NCBI RefSeq assembly: GCF_018446385.1
Contig: NC_056002.1
Location: forward strand, 9,682,894 to 9,746,893
Length of the DNA: 64,000 nucleotides
Source: Zingiber officinale
Lineage: Eukaryota; Streptophyta; Magnoliopsida; Zingiberales; Zingiberaceae
Direction: 5' to 3'
The translations under genes were made by a program, and so were the position numbers. Position 1 is the stretch's first letter. Each line of letters starts with the position of its first letter. The notes under the pieces are model-generated. The model saw only the letters and a program-made list of their open reading frames with translations. It had not been told where the DNA came from and ran no database searches. Below, one piece after another: positions 44,737 through 56,333 of this stretch.

Positions 44737-46236
44737 ATGGACGAGGCTGGAAGAATACATACCGTGGCACTCTCACAAGAAGAGTTGGACGCTATAGTCG
44801 AGGCGAGGGCAGCCAAGATAGTGGCGCAGCAAAAGGAGAAAGCACAGGCTGAGCGAGCGCAACAGCAAACCTCGGCTTCAGCAGGCCGGGCGGCGCAAGC
44901 AGACCGCCCGGAATATGTTTCAACAGGAGGGTTCCCTCAGGCACTCTTCCGTACTCCCCCAGAAATCGCGCCCGCTCACGGGGAGCAAGGATCTTCATCT
45001 GATGAGCCTCCCGTTCGGGATCATAGGAAGGGCAAAGCTCCCCGAGCGAACGCACCGCCCGAGCAGGTTCACCGACAGTTCTCTGAAGCCATACATCGGG
45101 ATCCGTTACCAAAATACTATACACCACCGCCGATCGGAGCTTACAATGGGACGACCGACCCCGACGATCATTTGGGGAAGTTCGACAGCATCGCCACCTT
45201 GCATCAGTACTCCGATGGCGTAAAGTGCCGGGTATTTCTCACCACTCTATCGGAATCTGCACATAGGTGGTTTCGGAGGTTGTCGGACGGCTCTATCACT
45301 AGTTTCCAGGAGTTCCGAACGGCATTTCTTCATCACTTTGCGAGCAGCCGACGTTATCAAAGGACAAGCGTCAGCCTGTTCACCATCAAACAAGAACCAA
45401 GAGAATCTCTCCGGGCGTATATACAGAGATTTAATCAGGTAGCGGTGGATATCCCCACAGCTACCTCGGAGACAATGGTAAACGCATTCACGCAAGGCCT
45501 CGTGGAAGGGGACTTCTTCCGCGCGCTCATTCGCAAACCGCCCAGAGACTACGACCACATGCTACACCGGGCGAATGAGTATATAAATATGGAAGAGGCG
45601 GAGGCTGCCCGACGGAAGGGAACTCATGCCGAACGTCCGGCCCAAGCCGAACGGAAGCAGCCCGCTGCCCATCAGCCACCAAGGGGACCAAGAGTTGAGG
45701 CATCCCGGGCACATCATGCGAAGTCCCCAGTGGTCCAAGAGGTAGCGGCCGAGCGGTCAAAGATGAAGAAAAAGAGGGTATGGACCCCAATGTTTTGCTC
45801 TTTCCATAATACTGACTCCCACAACACCCGCGACTGTCCACCCATCCCGTACGACGGGGTGGCCCTCGTCGAGCGCCTTCACCCGACTGCCGGCAGCGGC
45901 ATCAAGAGTCTGGTCGGCGAACATATAGGAGATCTCCCGAACAGCGTTTCCCTCCAAGGCATGAAGATCGTTCTCGGTCCAATGAGTGACCTAGGCAGTC
46001 CGCTCGGGAAGAGGAGAACAGAAACAACACCTCCCGGGGAGAAATCAATATTATTGCGGGTGGGCCGACCGGAAGAGATTCACACAGGGCAAGAAAGGCA
46101 AGCGCCCGGCAGCTCAGAATCCATGAGGTGGGTTGCAGCCAAGAAAAGGCGAGCGGACCTGAGATCAGTTTCAGGCCCAAGGATCTTGAGGGAGTTGAAG
46201 TGCCGCATGATGATGCCCTTATCATCAAAGCGGTGA
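44737..46236 (+). pseudogene. Tat element gag
   Basis: A 499-residue open frame. The N-terminus is Ala/Gln/Glu-rich and probably helical (about 15-60). The gag capsid domain is at about 125-290 (IGAYNGTTDPDDHLGKF, HRWFRRL, SLFTIKQEPRESLRAYIQRF). A basic region and a CSFHNTDSHNTRDC zinc-binding motif follow near 365-380. Past about 46145 the reading leaves the protease frame, so a frameshift separates gag from pol. Gag would assemble the particle around the element RNA. The last 30 or so residues in this frame are probably out of frame. Confidence 0.88.
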
Positions 46237-47564
46237 TAGCCAACTACACCATCCACCGTATCTTCATTGACACTGGCAGCTCGGTCAACATCATCTTCAG
46301 AAAGGCCTTTGATCAGCTACAAATCGATCAAGCCGAGCTGCTGCCCATGACAACCCCCCTCTACGAGTTTACGGGCAACGAGGTTCTCCCGGTCGGACAG
46401 GTAAGACTGGCTATCTCCTTAGGGGAAGAACCGCTCCGGAGGACGAGGACAACAAACTTTGTGGTGGTCGACTCCCCTTCATCCTACAACGTAATACTGG
46501 GGCGACCGGCGTTAAGCGAATTCCGAGCTGCTGTGTCGATGTTCTACCAGAAGATCAAATTCCCGGTCGAGGACAAAGTCGGTGAAGTACGAGGAGATCA
46601 GTTGGCCGCTCGGAAATGCTATGTGGAAATGGTCCGAGCCGAATCCAGCGCAGCGCGAAAGGCTCCACGGATCGAGGTACATGCCATAACCGAGAAACCT
46701 CCTGCTTTAATTTATGATGAAAAAGAGGAGGTTCAGATCCATCCGAGCCGATCGGAGACTACAACATTTATTGCCGCCGACCTAGAGGACGAACAGAAAG
46801 AAGAAGTGGTCAAATGCCTCCGGATGAATCATGACGTCTTCGCCTGGTCGACGCATGAGCTGCCCGGTGTCTCCCCTAGAAACTTCACGTCCGGCCGGAC
46901 GCTCGGCCAGTAAAACAAAGGAGAAGAGATTTCAGCGCCGAGCAGAATATTATCATTCGAGCGGAGGTAGAAAGACTCTTAGAGGCCGGCCACATACGGG
47001 AGGTTCAATTCCCAAGCTGGTTAGCAAATGTGGTGCTCGTCTCCAAGCCGGGCAACAAATGGAGGGTGTGTATCGACTTCAGAGACCTGAACAAAGCTTG
47101 CCCGAAGGATTTCTACCCTCTGCCCCGATTCGACCAGCTCGTAGATTCTACAGTCGGATGCGAGCTTATATATATGCTGGACACCTACCAAGGCTATCAT
47201 CAAGTGCCGCTCGCCCCGGAGGATCAGGAAAAAGTTAGCTTCGTTACACCGGACGGGACGTATTGCTATACGGTGATGCCGTTCGGGCTGAAGAATGCCG
47301 GAGCAACATATCAAAGATTGATGAATAAGGTCTTCCGCGAGCAAATCGGACATAACCTGGAGGTCTATGTAGATGACATCCTCATCAAATCCTTCCGAGC
47401 GGCCACTTTATGCAAAGATATGGAAGAAACCTTCCGTACACTTAGAAAATATGGGGTCAAGCTAAATCCTCATAAGTGTTTGTTCGGCGCCAAAGGAGGA
47501 CGTGTTTTGGGCTATATTGTGACCGAACGGGGTATTGAAGCTAATCCTAGCAAGGTGAAGGCTC
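46145..47564 (+). pseudogene. Tat element protease and reverse transcriptase
   Basis: Protease: HRIFIDTGSSVNIIF (DTG near 46270), then VVDSPSSYNVILGRPAL. RT: VVLVSKPGNKWRVCIDFRDL, DTYQGYHQVPL, VMPFGLKNAGATYQRLMN and YVDD at 47366-47377. A frameshift around 46870-47000 moves the reading from the protease frame to the RT frame. The RT frame is open up to solo LTR C, and on the far side resumes exactly (VKALQ / DMLPPRNIREVQRLTG). Confidence 0.9.
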
Positions 47565-47569
47565 TTCAG
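47565..47569. other. Target-site duplication TTCAG (left), solo LTR C
   Basis: Identical to 49002-49006. Collapsing the two copies restores the Tat pol frame without a gap. Confidence 0.95.
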
Positions 47570-49001
47570 TGTTGGTGCAACATCCCTCAGGTCAAGGTTG
47601 ACCTGGTTGACCAAGCTTGAGTCTTGGTTTGGATTTCGATGTTTGACAATGCAAGGTTGATTGAAGAAGAGTCAAGTAGGTCAAGGATGACCGGATACTT
47701 GACTGGGAAGTCCTAACTGGGATGTTAGGCAGGAGGAAAATCCTGGTGAGTGAAGCCAGGTGAAAGACCTAGTGAGTGAAGCTAGGCAATTGAGAAAGTC
47801 CTGGTGAGTGAAGCCAGGCAAGAGAAATCCAGATGGGTCAAGGTTGACCAGACATCTGGTGAGAGTCCAAGTAGGTCAAAGGGATTGACCGGATACTTGG
47901 CACAAGAAAGAAAAGTCCAAGTAGGTCAGAGGGACTGACCGGATACTTGGCAAGAAGAGAAAAGTCCAAGTGGGTCAAAGGGATTGACCAGACACTTGGT
48001 GAGAGAGTCCTACCCGGTCAAGGGTGACCGGATGCTAGGTCTTATGTACCAACAAGTCATTGTTGACTAGATGTTGGTTTAGGGGGCTTTAGGCTTGGTT
48101 TTGGACAAAAACCAAGGTTTGGATTGATCCGTGGATTGATCCAGCAGGTTTGGATTGATCCGTGGATTGATCCAGCAGGTTTGGATTGATCCGTGGATCG
48201 ATCCAGCAGATCTGGATCGATCAGTGGATCGATCCAGAAGATCCGGATCGATCCACCGATCGATCCGGTGAGTCCCCGCGAACAGAACCCCTCTGGATCG
48301 ATCCGTGGATCGATCCAGAGGTCCCAATCGATCAGTGGATCGATTGGGACGCTGCTGCTTCGCGCGATAAGCGCTGGATCGATCCGTGGATCGATCCAGG
48401 CATGTTTCCAGAGCACAGAGGCGCTCTGGATCGATCCGTGGATCGATCCAAAGCCTCCCCGATCGATTGGGAGCAATCCAATCGATTGGGATTCGACCGT
48501 TGACGTCGTTTATAGCTGTTGGCGTGCGATTCCTTCGGTATAACTTCACAGATTCATTTCAGATCTTTACCAGCTCCTCCACAACGCTTCTCAAGCTCGA
48601 GATCGCCAGTTCTTGAAGGTTCTTGGAGGCTCTTCCAAGTCAAGAGGCGGATCAAAGCAAGAAGAAGAAACTAGAGTTAGGGTTTGTGCACTCATTGTAA
48701 GCTTGTAAGCTTGTATTTCTTTACTACCCTTTCTTCTTCTTGTATTGAGTCTTGTAGGGCTTCTCCGCCCTTGGTAGTTACCATAAAGGAGAGTTTCATT
48801 AGTGGAGGGTGCGTGCGTTGTGTGGATCCTTGGATTAGTCACCTCCTTTGGAGGTGGATACCAAGTAAAATCCAAGTGTTAGCGTGTTTGTATTTGTTTC
48901 TTTGTATTTCCGCTGCGCATCCTTGAAGAAACAAGCAACGCCGAGCAACGAACACGCGAAGAGCTATTCACCCCCCCTCTAGCTACTTTTCGGTCCTAAC
49001 A
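47570..49001 (+). mobile_element. Solo LTR C (1432 bp) inserted in Tat pol
   Basis: TGTTGGTGCAACATCCC...CGGTCCTAACA termini and a perfect TTCAG duplication make this the clearest member of the A/B/C family. Order: GGTCAAGGTTGACC block, a short 'gtgagtgaagccaggtg' array (47740-47820), 'gggtcaaagggattgaccgg' units (47830-48050) and a GGATCGATCC palindromic cassette (48120-48460). Then come a promoter-like part, a 'gtggatccttgg..tagtcacctcc' block shared with LTR B, and the C-rich end. No coding sequence. Confidence 0.9.
48110..48480. repeat. GGATCGATCC palindromic cassette in solo LTR C
   Basis: Repeated GGATCGATCCGTGGATCGATCC-like modules, each a near-perfect palindrome, with variants GATTGATCC and CGATTGGGA. 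All six frames give Ile-Asp-Arg-Ser rich ORFs, which are repeat artefacts. Confidence 0.88.
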
Positions 49002-50228
49002 TTCAGGACATGCTACCGCCCAGAAACATAAGGGAAGTACAGAGGCTGACCGGTCGGATTACAGCGCTATCACGCTTCATCTCCAAGACTGCCGACCGGA
49101 GCCTTCCGTTCTTCAAAATCCTCCGCAAAGCTATAAAGTTCCAATGGAATGAAGACTGCGATCGGGCTTTTGAAGAATTGAAGACGTACTTAAACTCCCT
49201 ACCTGTGCTGGCCAAGCCAGCTGTCGGCGAACCGTTGTACATTTATTTATCCTCAACCAAGCAGGCAGTGGGATCAGCGTTAGTCTGGTCGGGAAGTGAG
49301 GAGCAACCTGTATATTTCCTTAGTCATATCTTGAAAGATGTTGAAACCCGCTACACCGGACTCGAGAAGTTGGCCTTTGCTCTGATCCTAGCCGCTCGGA
49401 GACTTCGTCCTTATTTTCTGGCGCACACGATTATCGTCAAGACCAATAGCCCGTTGGGACGAGTGCTTTTAAATCCAGAAGCTTCCGGACGGCTCATCAA
49501 ATGGACAACCGAGCTAAATGAATTTGATATCCAATATCAGCCCCGCTCGGCTATCAAGGCACAAGCCTTAGCAGGTGCAGGACCCGGAACCCGAAGCTGT
49601 GTGGAAAGTGTTCGTGGATGGATCGTCCACTAGACACGGGAGCGGAATTGGCATAGTTTTGCTGTCCCCACAAGGAGAGCGGATGCAGCTCTCCGTCAGG
49701 CTAGATTACCGAGCGACCAACAACGAAGCAGAATATGAAGCCCTTATTGCTGGATTGCAGGCCGCTCGGCACGTTGGAGCCGTCCGGGTCATCCTCTATT
49801 CAGATTCCCAGTTGGCTGCTCAGCAAATCTCGGGAATTTTCGAGATAAATAGTACAAGGCTCAAGCTCTACGTGGAGGCCATTGAAAAACTTAAGCTCAA
49901 CTTTAGGGAGGTGATTATTCAGAAGATCCCCCGGGCGAAGAATCAAGTGGCGGATGAATTGGCCAAGCTGGCAAGCGCGTTATCCCCGGTCGGCTATCAG
50001 AAGCCGATCGAGCAAGTATCTTTAGTAGCACATGTCGATCGGATGGAGGGCATCACATACCCGAGCGACTGGAGGACAACTATTGTGGAGTTTTTGCGCT
50101 CGGGAGCTACCCCCTCCGACCGGGAAGAAGCTCATTTGCTGAAGAGAAGGGCTAGTCGGTTCACCCTCGTGGGAGATCAACTCTACAAGAAGGCCTTCTC
50201 CCGTCCGCTCCTAAAATGCGTCAGCTAG
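49002..50228 (+). pseudogene. Tat element RNase H and second (archaeal-type) RNase H
   Basis: The first RNase H-like part (LPPRNIREVQRLTG, ILRKAIKFQWNEDCDRAFEELK, PVYFLSHILKDVETRYTGLEKLAFAL) is followed by a frameshift near 49575-49630. A second RNase H (WKVFVDGSSTRHGSGIGIVL, NNEAEYEALIAGL, LYSDSQLAAQQI) retains the Asp-Glu-Asp set. Two RNase H domains in a row are the mark of the Tat lineage. The frame ends at TAG 50226-50228. Confidence 0.9.
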
Positions 50229-51274
50229 GAAGATGCCGAGTACATCCTTCGAGAAGTGCACCAAGGTTCGTGCGGTGGGCATCCAGGCGGACGGTCGTTA
50301 ACCAGGAAGATTTTGCTAGCCGGGTATTTTTGGCCAACCCTTCAAAAGGATGCTGCTCGGACCGTTGCAAATTGTCTATCCTGTCAGAAGTATCACAGCA
50401 TGTCCCACCGACCGGCAGATGAGATGAAAGCATCAACTGTGGCCTGCCCGTTCGACCAATGGGGGATAGACATCGTGGGACCTTTCCCCATGGCTACCGG
50501 GCAACGGAAGTTCTTATTGGTGGCGGTCGACTACTTCTCGAAATGGGTAGAAGCTGAGCCACTTGCAAAAATATCCGAGCAGATGGTTAAAAAGTTCATA
50601 TGGCAAAATATCATCTGCCGCTTTGGCATCCCAAGACGACTCGTCTCCGACAACGGACGTCAATTCACTGGGAAGCTGCTCGGGAAGTGGTGCGAAAGTT
50701 ATGGCATCGAGCAGCACTTCACATCGGTGGCATACCCTCAAAGTAACGGTCAAGCCGAAGTAACCAACCGAGAGATTCTCAGATTTTATGGGCTCGGCTC
50801 GACCATGAAGGAGGCAGCTGGGTAGACGAGCTGCCGGGCGTCCTATGGGCTCTCCGCACGACACCAAAGGAGGGAACGGGCGTCACTCCATTTCACTTGG
50901 TATATGGAGGCGAAGCAGTCATCCCGATTGAAGTTGGGGTGGAGTCCGTTCGGGTACAAAATTATGATGAAAATAACGCCGAACGGAGGAACATGGAGCT
51001 AGACTTCGTCGAAGAGGAAAGAGCTAAAGCGTCCGTCCGGCTGATGGCGTACCGGCAACGTATGAAACAGAACTACAACCGGCGTGATCCCAGAGCCTTT
51101 CAAGTAGGCGACCTAGTTTGGAAGAAAGTCAAGCCGATCGGAGATGTCGGCAAGTTGGAAGCTCCCTGGCGGGACCCTTTGAAGTGGTCGAGAAGCTCGC
51201 GCTTATTACCTCAAGGATGCGGAAGGTCGGATCTTTGGATCGGCCATGGAGTGCAAATCACCTTCACCATATAG
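50229..51274 (+). pseudogene. Tat element integrase
   Basis: Zinc-binding region EVHQGSCGGHPG...CLSCQKYH, then the core with WGIDIVGPFP, VSDNGRQFTG and PQSNGQAEVTNREI (DDE set). The C-terminal part (MVYGGEAVIPIEVG, YNRRDPRAFQVGDLVWKKV) reaches a stop at 51272-51274. Frame breaks lie near 50815-50830 and between 51150 and 51250. There is no chromodomain. Confidence 0.9.
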
Positions 51275-51517
51275 AGTGGGTGAGAGGTGCACTTTTGCTC
51301 TATTTTGTGTAAATTCAAAATAGTTGTACTTTATCGCAAGAAACAAATTATTCCCAAGGCATTACGTGTTCATAGCCGAACGGTTAGTTCTTGAAGGCCC
51401 CGTGCCGTTCGGAAGGACGACGAAGGCCCCGAGCTGCTCAGCCGGAGGTATATTGTGCGAGCCAAAGGCTCGATTCCAAGACCCTGTGCCGGTCATCGTC
51501 CAAATTAGGCTTAAAAG
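51275..51517 (+). other. Post-pol spacer of Tat element
   Basis: Untranslated stretch between pol and the tandem array. No separate gene is seen. Confidence 0.5.
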
Positions 51518-53150
51518 CCCGACGAGCTCGTCGTTAAAGATCGAGAGCCGTGCCGACCGCTATAAATATCCGCCGACGAGCTCGTCGTTAAAGATCGAAG
51601 ACGGTCCGGCATCTATAAACCCTCGGAAACCGGAGACGAGCCGTCTATAAATCCCGAGCCAAGACCGACGAGCTCGTCGTTAAAGATCGAGAGCAGCGCC
51701 GATCGGCTATCCGCTACCGACGAGCTCCGTCGTTAAAGATCGAGAGCGCCGACCGGCTATAAATATCCGCCGACGAGCTCCGTCGTTAAAGATCGAGAGC
51801 CGCCGGCTATAAATATCCGCCGACGAGCTCCGTCGTTAAAGATCGAGAGCCGCCGACCGGCTATAAATATTCGCGCCGACAAACTCCGTCGTTAAAGATT
51901 GAGAGCCGCGCCGACCATAATCATCCGTACCGACGAGCTCCGTCGTTAAAGATCGAGAGCCGACCGCTATAAATATCCGCCGACGAGCTCCGTCATTAAA
52001 GATCGAGGCGGTCCGGCGTCTATAAACCCTCGGAGCGGCGAGCTGGCGTCTATAAATCCCAGAGCAAGACCGACGAGCTCGTCGTTAAAGATCGAGAGCC
52101 GCCGGCTATAAATATCCGCCCGACGAGCTCCGTCGTTAAAGATCGAGAGCCGCGCCGGCTATAAATATCCGCGCCGACGAGCTCCGTCGATAAAGATCCG
52201 CCGGCTATAAATATCCGCGCCGACGAGCTCCGTTGTTAAAGATCGAGAGCCGCGCCGACCGGCTATAAATATCCGCGCCGACAAGCTCCGTCGTTAAAGA
52301 TCGAGAGCCGCGCCGACCGGCTATAAATATCCGCGCCGTCGAGCTCCGACGTTAAAGATCGAGAGACGGTCCGGCGTCTATAAACCCTCCGGCCGGGAAA
52401 CCGGGAGACAAGCCGGCGTCTATAAATCCCCGAGCCGAAGACCGACGAGCTCCGTCGTTAAAGATCGAGAGCCGCGCTGACCGGCTATAAATATCCACGC
52501 CGACGAGCTCCGTCGTTAAAGATCGAGAGCCGCGCCGACGAGCTCCGTCGTTAAAGATCGAGAACCGCGCCGACCGACTATAAATATCCGCGCCGACGAG
52601 CTCCGTCGTTAAAGATCGAGAGCCGCGCCGACCGGCTATAAATATCCGCGCCGTCGAGCTCCGACGTTAAAGATCGAGAGATGGTCCGGCGTCTATAAAC
52701 CCTCCGACCGGGAAACCGGGAGACAAGCCGGCGTCTATAAATCCCCGAGCCGAAGACCGACGAGCCCCATCGTTAAAGATCGAGAGCCGCGCCGACCGGC
52801 TATAAATATCCGCGCCGACGAGTTTCGTCGTTAAAGATCGAGAGGTGTGCCGACCGGCTATAAATATCCACGCCGACGAGCTCCATCGTTAAAGATCGAG
52901 AGCCGCGCCGACCGGCTATAAATATCCGCGCCGTCGAGCTCCGTCGTTAAAGATCGAGAGCCTCGCCGACCAGCTATAAATATCCGCGCCGTCGAGCTCC
53001 GACGTTAAAGATCGAGAGACGGTCCGACGTCTATAAACCCTCCGGCCGGGAAACCGGGAGACGAGCTGGCGTCTATAAAAACCGAGCGGAAAACCGACGA
53101 TCACCGTCGTTAAAAATCGAGTCGGTCCGGCGACTATAAATACCCCGGGC
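51518..53150. repeat. Tandem array with TATAAATA in each unit (about 25 units)
   Basis: The basic unit is about 57-60 bp: GACGAGCTCCGTCGTTAAAG, ATCGAGAGCCG(CGCCGACC) and GGCTATAAATATCCGC. A second unit of about 105 bp (CGGCGTCTATAAACCCTC, CCGGGAAACCGGGAGAC, CGGCGTCTATAAATCCC) recurs near 51600, 52010, 52370, 52685 and 53025, giving a higher-order period of about 310-410 bp. The array is non-coding and lies between the pol stop and the 3' end of the antisense gene. Unlike a CRISPR array, the spacers are repeated too. Confidence 0.92.
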
Positions 53151-53526
53151 GGACGAATGAATATCAGGGAATAAGAAACCGCGGAAACCACAAATATTAA
53201 AACATTTAGGCCCGCTCGGACGCTGGTCCTTCGATACTTGGCGTTTGTTGACTTTACACAGGCTAGATACGTGCAGAGCGAGTAGGCCCTCCCGCTCGGA
53301 CTTTGTTTAATGGGTTAAGTTGATCGGCCGCGTGACGGAGAACACTTAGAGCATGAATGACTCTAAGCATAAATGTTCAGCAAACAGAAGAATATTATGG
53401 ATAATGATCAGGAAGACACAAGCAGAGACATAATTGCATTAAAGGGAAAGCATGCCGAACGGCAAGTACAAAAGGTTGCGCTGGGCGTAAGAAACGTAAA
53501 AACAAGATAGAGACGAGGAACACTCT
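53151..53526. other. Spacer after the tandem array
   Basis: No gene is recognised. It probably includes the 3' UTR of the antisense gene at 53527-55663. Confidence 0.45.
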
Positions 53527-55663
53527 TCACTCGGGGTCTTCGAAGTTAAAGAAACCGTCCGGAATGTCGTCTATCATGGCCGCCAGATCGGAGGCGGAAA
53601 TGTGCATTTTCGCCGGGAGGTGGCCACCCTTCTTCAAGTACGCCATGGTGACCTTGACTGCCTTGGCGAAAGTTGAGGAGACGTTGCCACCGAACTTTTC
53701 GCCGAACCGCTCCGAGCGGAGGTATTCTTGGCGCGCTGCTGCTAGGCGACTCGGCTCCCCCTCCTTGTACTTTCTGAGCGCCGCTCGGGAGGCAATTAGT
53801 GAATCTTGGAGAACTTTTTGGTCCACCTCCGCTTTAGTGCGTTCAGCTGAGCGCCCATCCCGTTCGGCAGTTAATTGGGCTTCCAGGTCCTTAGATTGCT
53901 GATCTAGGGCTCGGACTTCAACTTTCATCTTGTCTAGATCAGCGATCGCCCGCCTCTTCCGGCTACTGGCGCGCTTCACGTCTGCGTCGCGTTTCTTCAC
54001 CAAGCCTTCAAGTCGAGCCACCTCTGTAGCCAGGTCGGCGGCCTTCTTCTGTTCGGCCTCGCGGGCTTGTTTCTCCCGCTCGGCCGATGGACCCCCCGAG
54101 ACTTGGAGTTTTTCCATGAGATCCTCCAGCTCGGCCAGCCGATGGCTAGTGGCGATTTGCTCCGCCCAATGCTGTAAGTGAAATAATAAAATCAGAAACC
54201 AAACAGTAGCATGGCGCAGGAAGAAAAATGAACCTACCTGAGTGGCCTGCTGCATGTGGTTATCGCCGAGCTGCTTGGGCGTCATAAGGGCCACCCGAAT
54301 CTGGGCGTCCTCGAAAAGTTTGGCGAGCGGGCCCGTCAAGGTTATTTCATGAACGGGGCTTGATGGCCGATCGGCAGACAATAAATATTCCTCCGATGGG
54401 AATCGAAGGGTAGTCTTGATGGTCGGGTGGCCGGCCGGCACTTCCTCAGTCGCAGTCGCCTAGCCCGAGGACTCCCCTATGGTTGAAGTCTCGCCCAACC
54501 GTCGTAAGCGACGACGAGTCTGTGGAGGAGAGCCAGAGGGCTGTGCAGTGGGCGAGGCCACGGGGGTCCTGATCTGCGACGGCGTGCGATCTGGCGAAGA
54601 TATCTCGATCGGCGCCTGTGGTTCGCCCTCTGGGGTCGGCGGAAGGCTGGAGTCCCTTCGACGTTTCCGCTTGGGGGACTCCCAGCTCGGCTGGAGCAGA
54701 GGAAACAGGATCCGCCTCAACCTCCGTTGAAGCGGATTGGGTAACTTCTATTTCAGGGGCGGACTGCGTCCCCCCCTCGCCTGCATCTGCCGGGCGGCTG
54801 GGGATAAGACCCCGCTCGGCGAGTTCTTTTTTGGTAGCCGCCTCAATTTCCACGGCTTTCAATTTCAGATGATCAGTAGCCTTGGAGCGCCACATGACTT
54901 CAGCTGCAGTAGAAAAAAATTAAAATCAGTTAGACAAAAAAGGCGAAGTGAGTAAAGAGTCCTTACCCATGCGGTAGGGAAGATTGGCCCGAACGGGAGA
55001 TAATCCAAAAATGTACAACACCCCCTTGAGAAGCAACTGGTCGATTTTGTACCGCTGACCGGACAACCAGTTTGCCGCATGAAGGTAGGCTGGATTGCTT
55101 CTGAATTTGCCGAGCTCCGGCTGGGTCGGCACAGCGGTCTGCCATTTGGTTCTGAATGCTGGCCGCTCGGGAAGTCGTATATAGAAGAAGAACTCCTTCC
55201 AGTGCTTGTTGGAGGTCGGCATATTCTCAAAAAATTTGAAGCCTATTCTACTTTGGAAAATAAAAGTACCCAACTCGGATTGTTTGGGGTAGAAGAAGTA
55301 GTGGAATATTTTGGGGTCGAGTGGGATACTGTGCAGCTTAAAGAGGACGACCACCCCGCTCAGCAGCCTAAAGGAATTCGGCACAAGTTGGCCGAGCGGG
55401 ATGCGAAAATAATTACAAACTTCAAAAACAAAATGATGGGTAGGAAATCTAAGGCCGCCCTAGAATTGGTCCAGAAAAAAACAAATGGTACCGCTCGGCG
55501 GGTTATGGGGCCGGTCGGTCGGGTCGGCTACAACTATTTCATGGTCGTCCGGGATCCCGTACGTCCGAACAAGACGCCGAGCGCCCTCCTCGTCAAATTT
55601 ACTCTCCATGGTCATATACCAGGGACCATGAACATCAACAGCGGGTACGGAAGTGCTCGCCAT
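53527..55663 (-). pseudogene. Antisense gene of the Tat element (Transposase_28-type and coiled-coil protein), spliced
   Basis: Minus-strand exons are 55663-54967, 54903-54238 and 54171-53527, with GT-AG introns. Start MASTSVPAVDVHGPW, then a globular part with VPNSFRLLSGVVVLFKLH, PKQSELGTFIFQSR and NKHWKEFFFYIRLPERP, as in the family often labelled putative gypsy-type transposon (Transposase_28). A Pro/Ser-rich acidic middle follows. A long heptad-rich coiled coil (about 150 residues in the last exon, AEREKQAREAEQKKAADLA...) precedes a C-terminal domain (FGGNVSSTFAKAVKVTMAYL). Breaks: TAG 55460-55462, a frameshift near 54650-54700 and TAG 54460-54462. Its role in Tat elements is unknown to me. 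The coding direction is opposite to gag-pol. Confidence 0.8.
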
Positions 55664-56333
55664 GACTAAAGTACCAAGAAAAAGAAAGAAGGAAGCCGAA
55701 AGAAACTCGGAAACGGAGGACAGATAAAAGTTCGCAAGCAAGGGGACGAAAGGAGTTCCCCGCGAAAGGGAAAGGCCGAAAGGAAGGGAGAAGCTTATTG
55801 AGGGAAGATGAGCGGAGAGGATCACCGAGCCGAAAACCACCAAGAGGCAAGAACTAGGACAGCCGGAACGATGCAGCCGCGGGCACCTTCGACGGAGGAC
55901 GCGCAATGAAACAGAGAATGCAGCGTAAGGGCGAAGACGAAGGCTTTATGCGAACGAGGCTGGTCGGCCTCGTCCGTCGGATGCAGGTCACGAGAGACGA
56001 GGTCATCATCTAACCGTCCATTTCAAAACAATCGGCGTCCCATCGTACGGATCATCACCGCCACGCGAGAAGAGCCACGTGGCGCTCTGTCACCAGGCGC
56101 AATTAATGCGCCCATACCGCGCATGCTTCGACTTAATGAAAAGGATTTGCATGATTTTCGAGAAGATTTAGACAAGCAAACATCCACGTTGAGCGCCAAG
56201 ACATCCAAAACGAAGAGCCGAGCGGCTCAAGGGATATTATAAGCGACGGTAAGGCGACGACCGCCCGCTCGGACACATAGTCCAGTCAGTCGGACTCACT
56301 GCCTCCTTCGACTAGACTTGAAGGGGAGGCAAG
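55664..56333 (-). promoter_or_regulatory. Region upstream of the antisense gene, ending in the Tat polypurine tract
   Basis: Presumed promoter and leader for the minus-strand antisense gene. Its plus-strand end AAGGGGAGGCAAG (about 56321-56333) lies directly before the right LTR and is the element's polypurine tract. No other gene is seen. Confidence 0.55.

Noticed and set aside
48057-48549. Ile-Asp-Arg-Ser rich ORFs on both strands
   Set aside because: Products of GGATCGATCC units in solo LTR C.
51518-53150. CRISPR-like regular repeat
   Set aside because: Spacers are themselves repeated, the genome is eukaryotic and the array is part of a Tat retrotransposon.
55079-55669. 196-residue plus-strand ORF
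   Set aside because: It is the reverse of the antisense gene's first exon, which has the recognisable family motifs.
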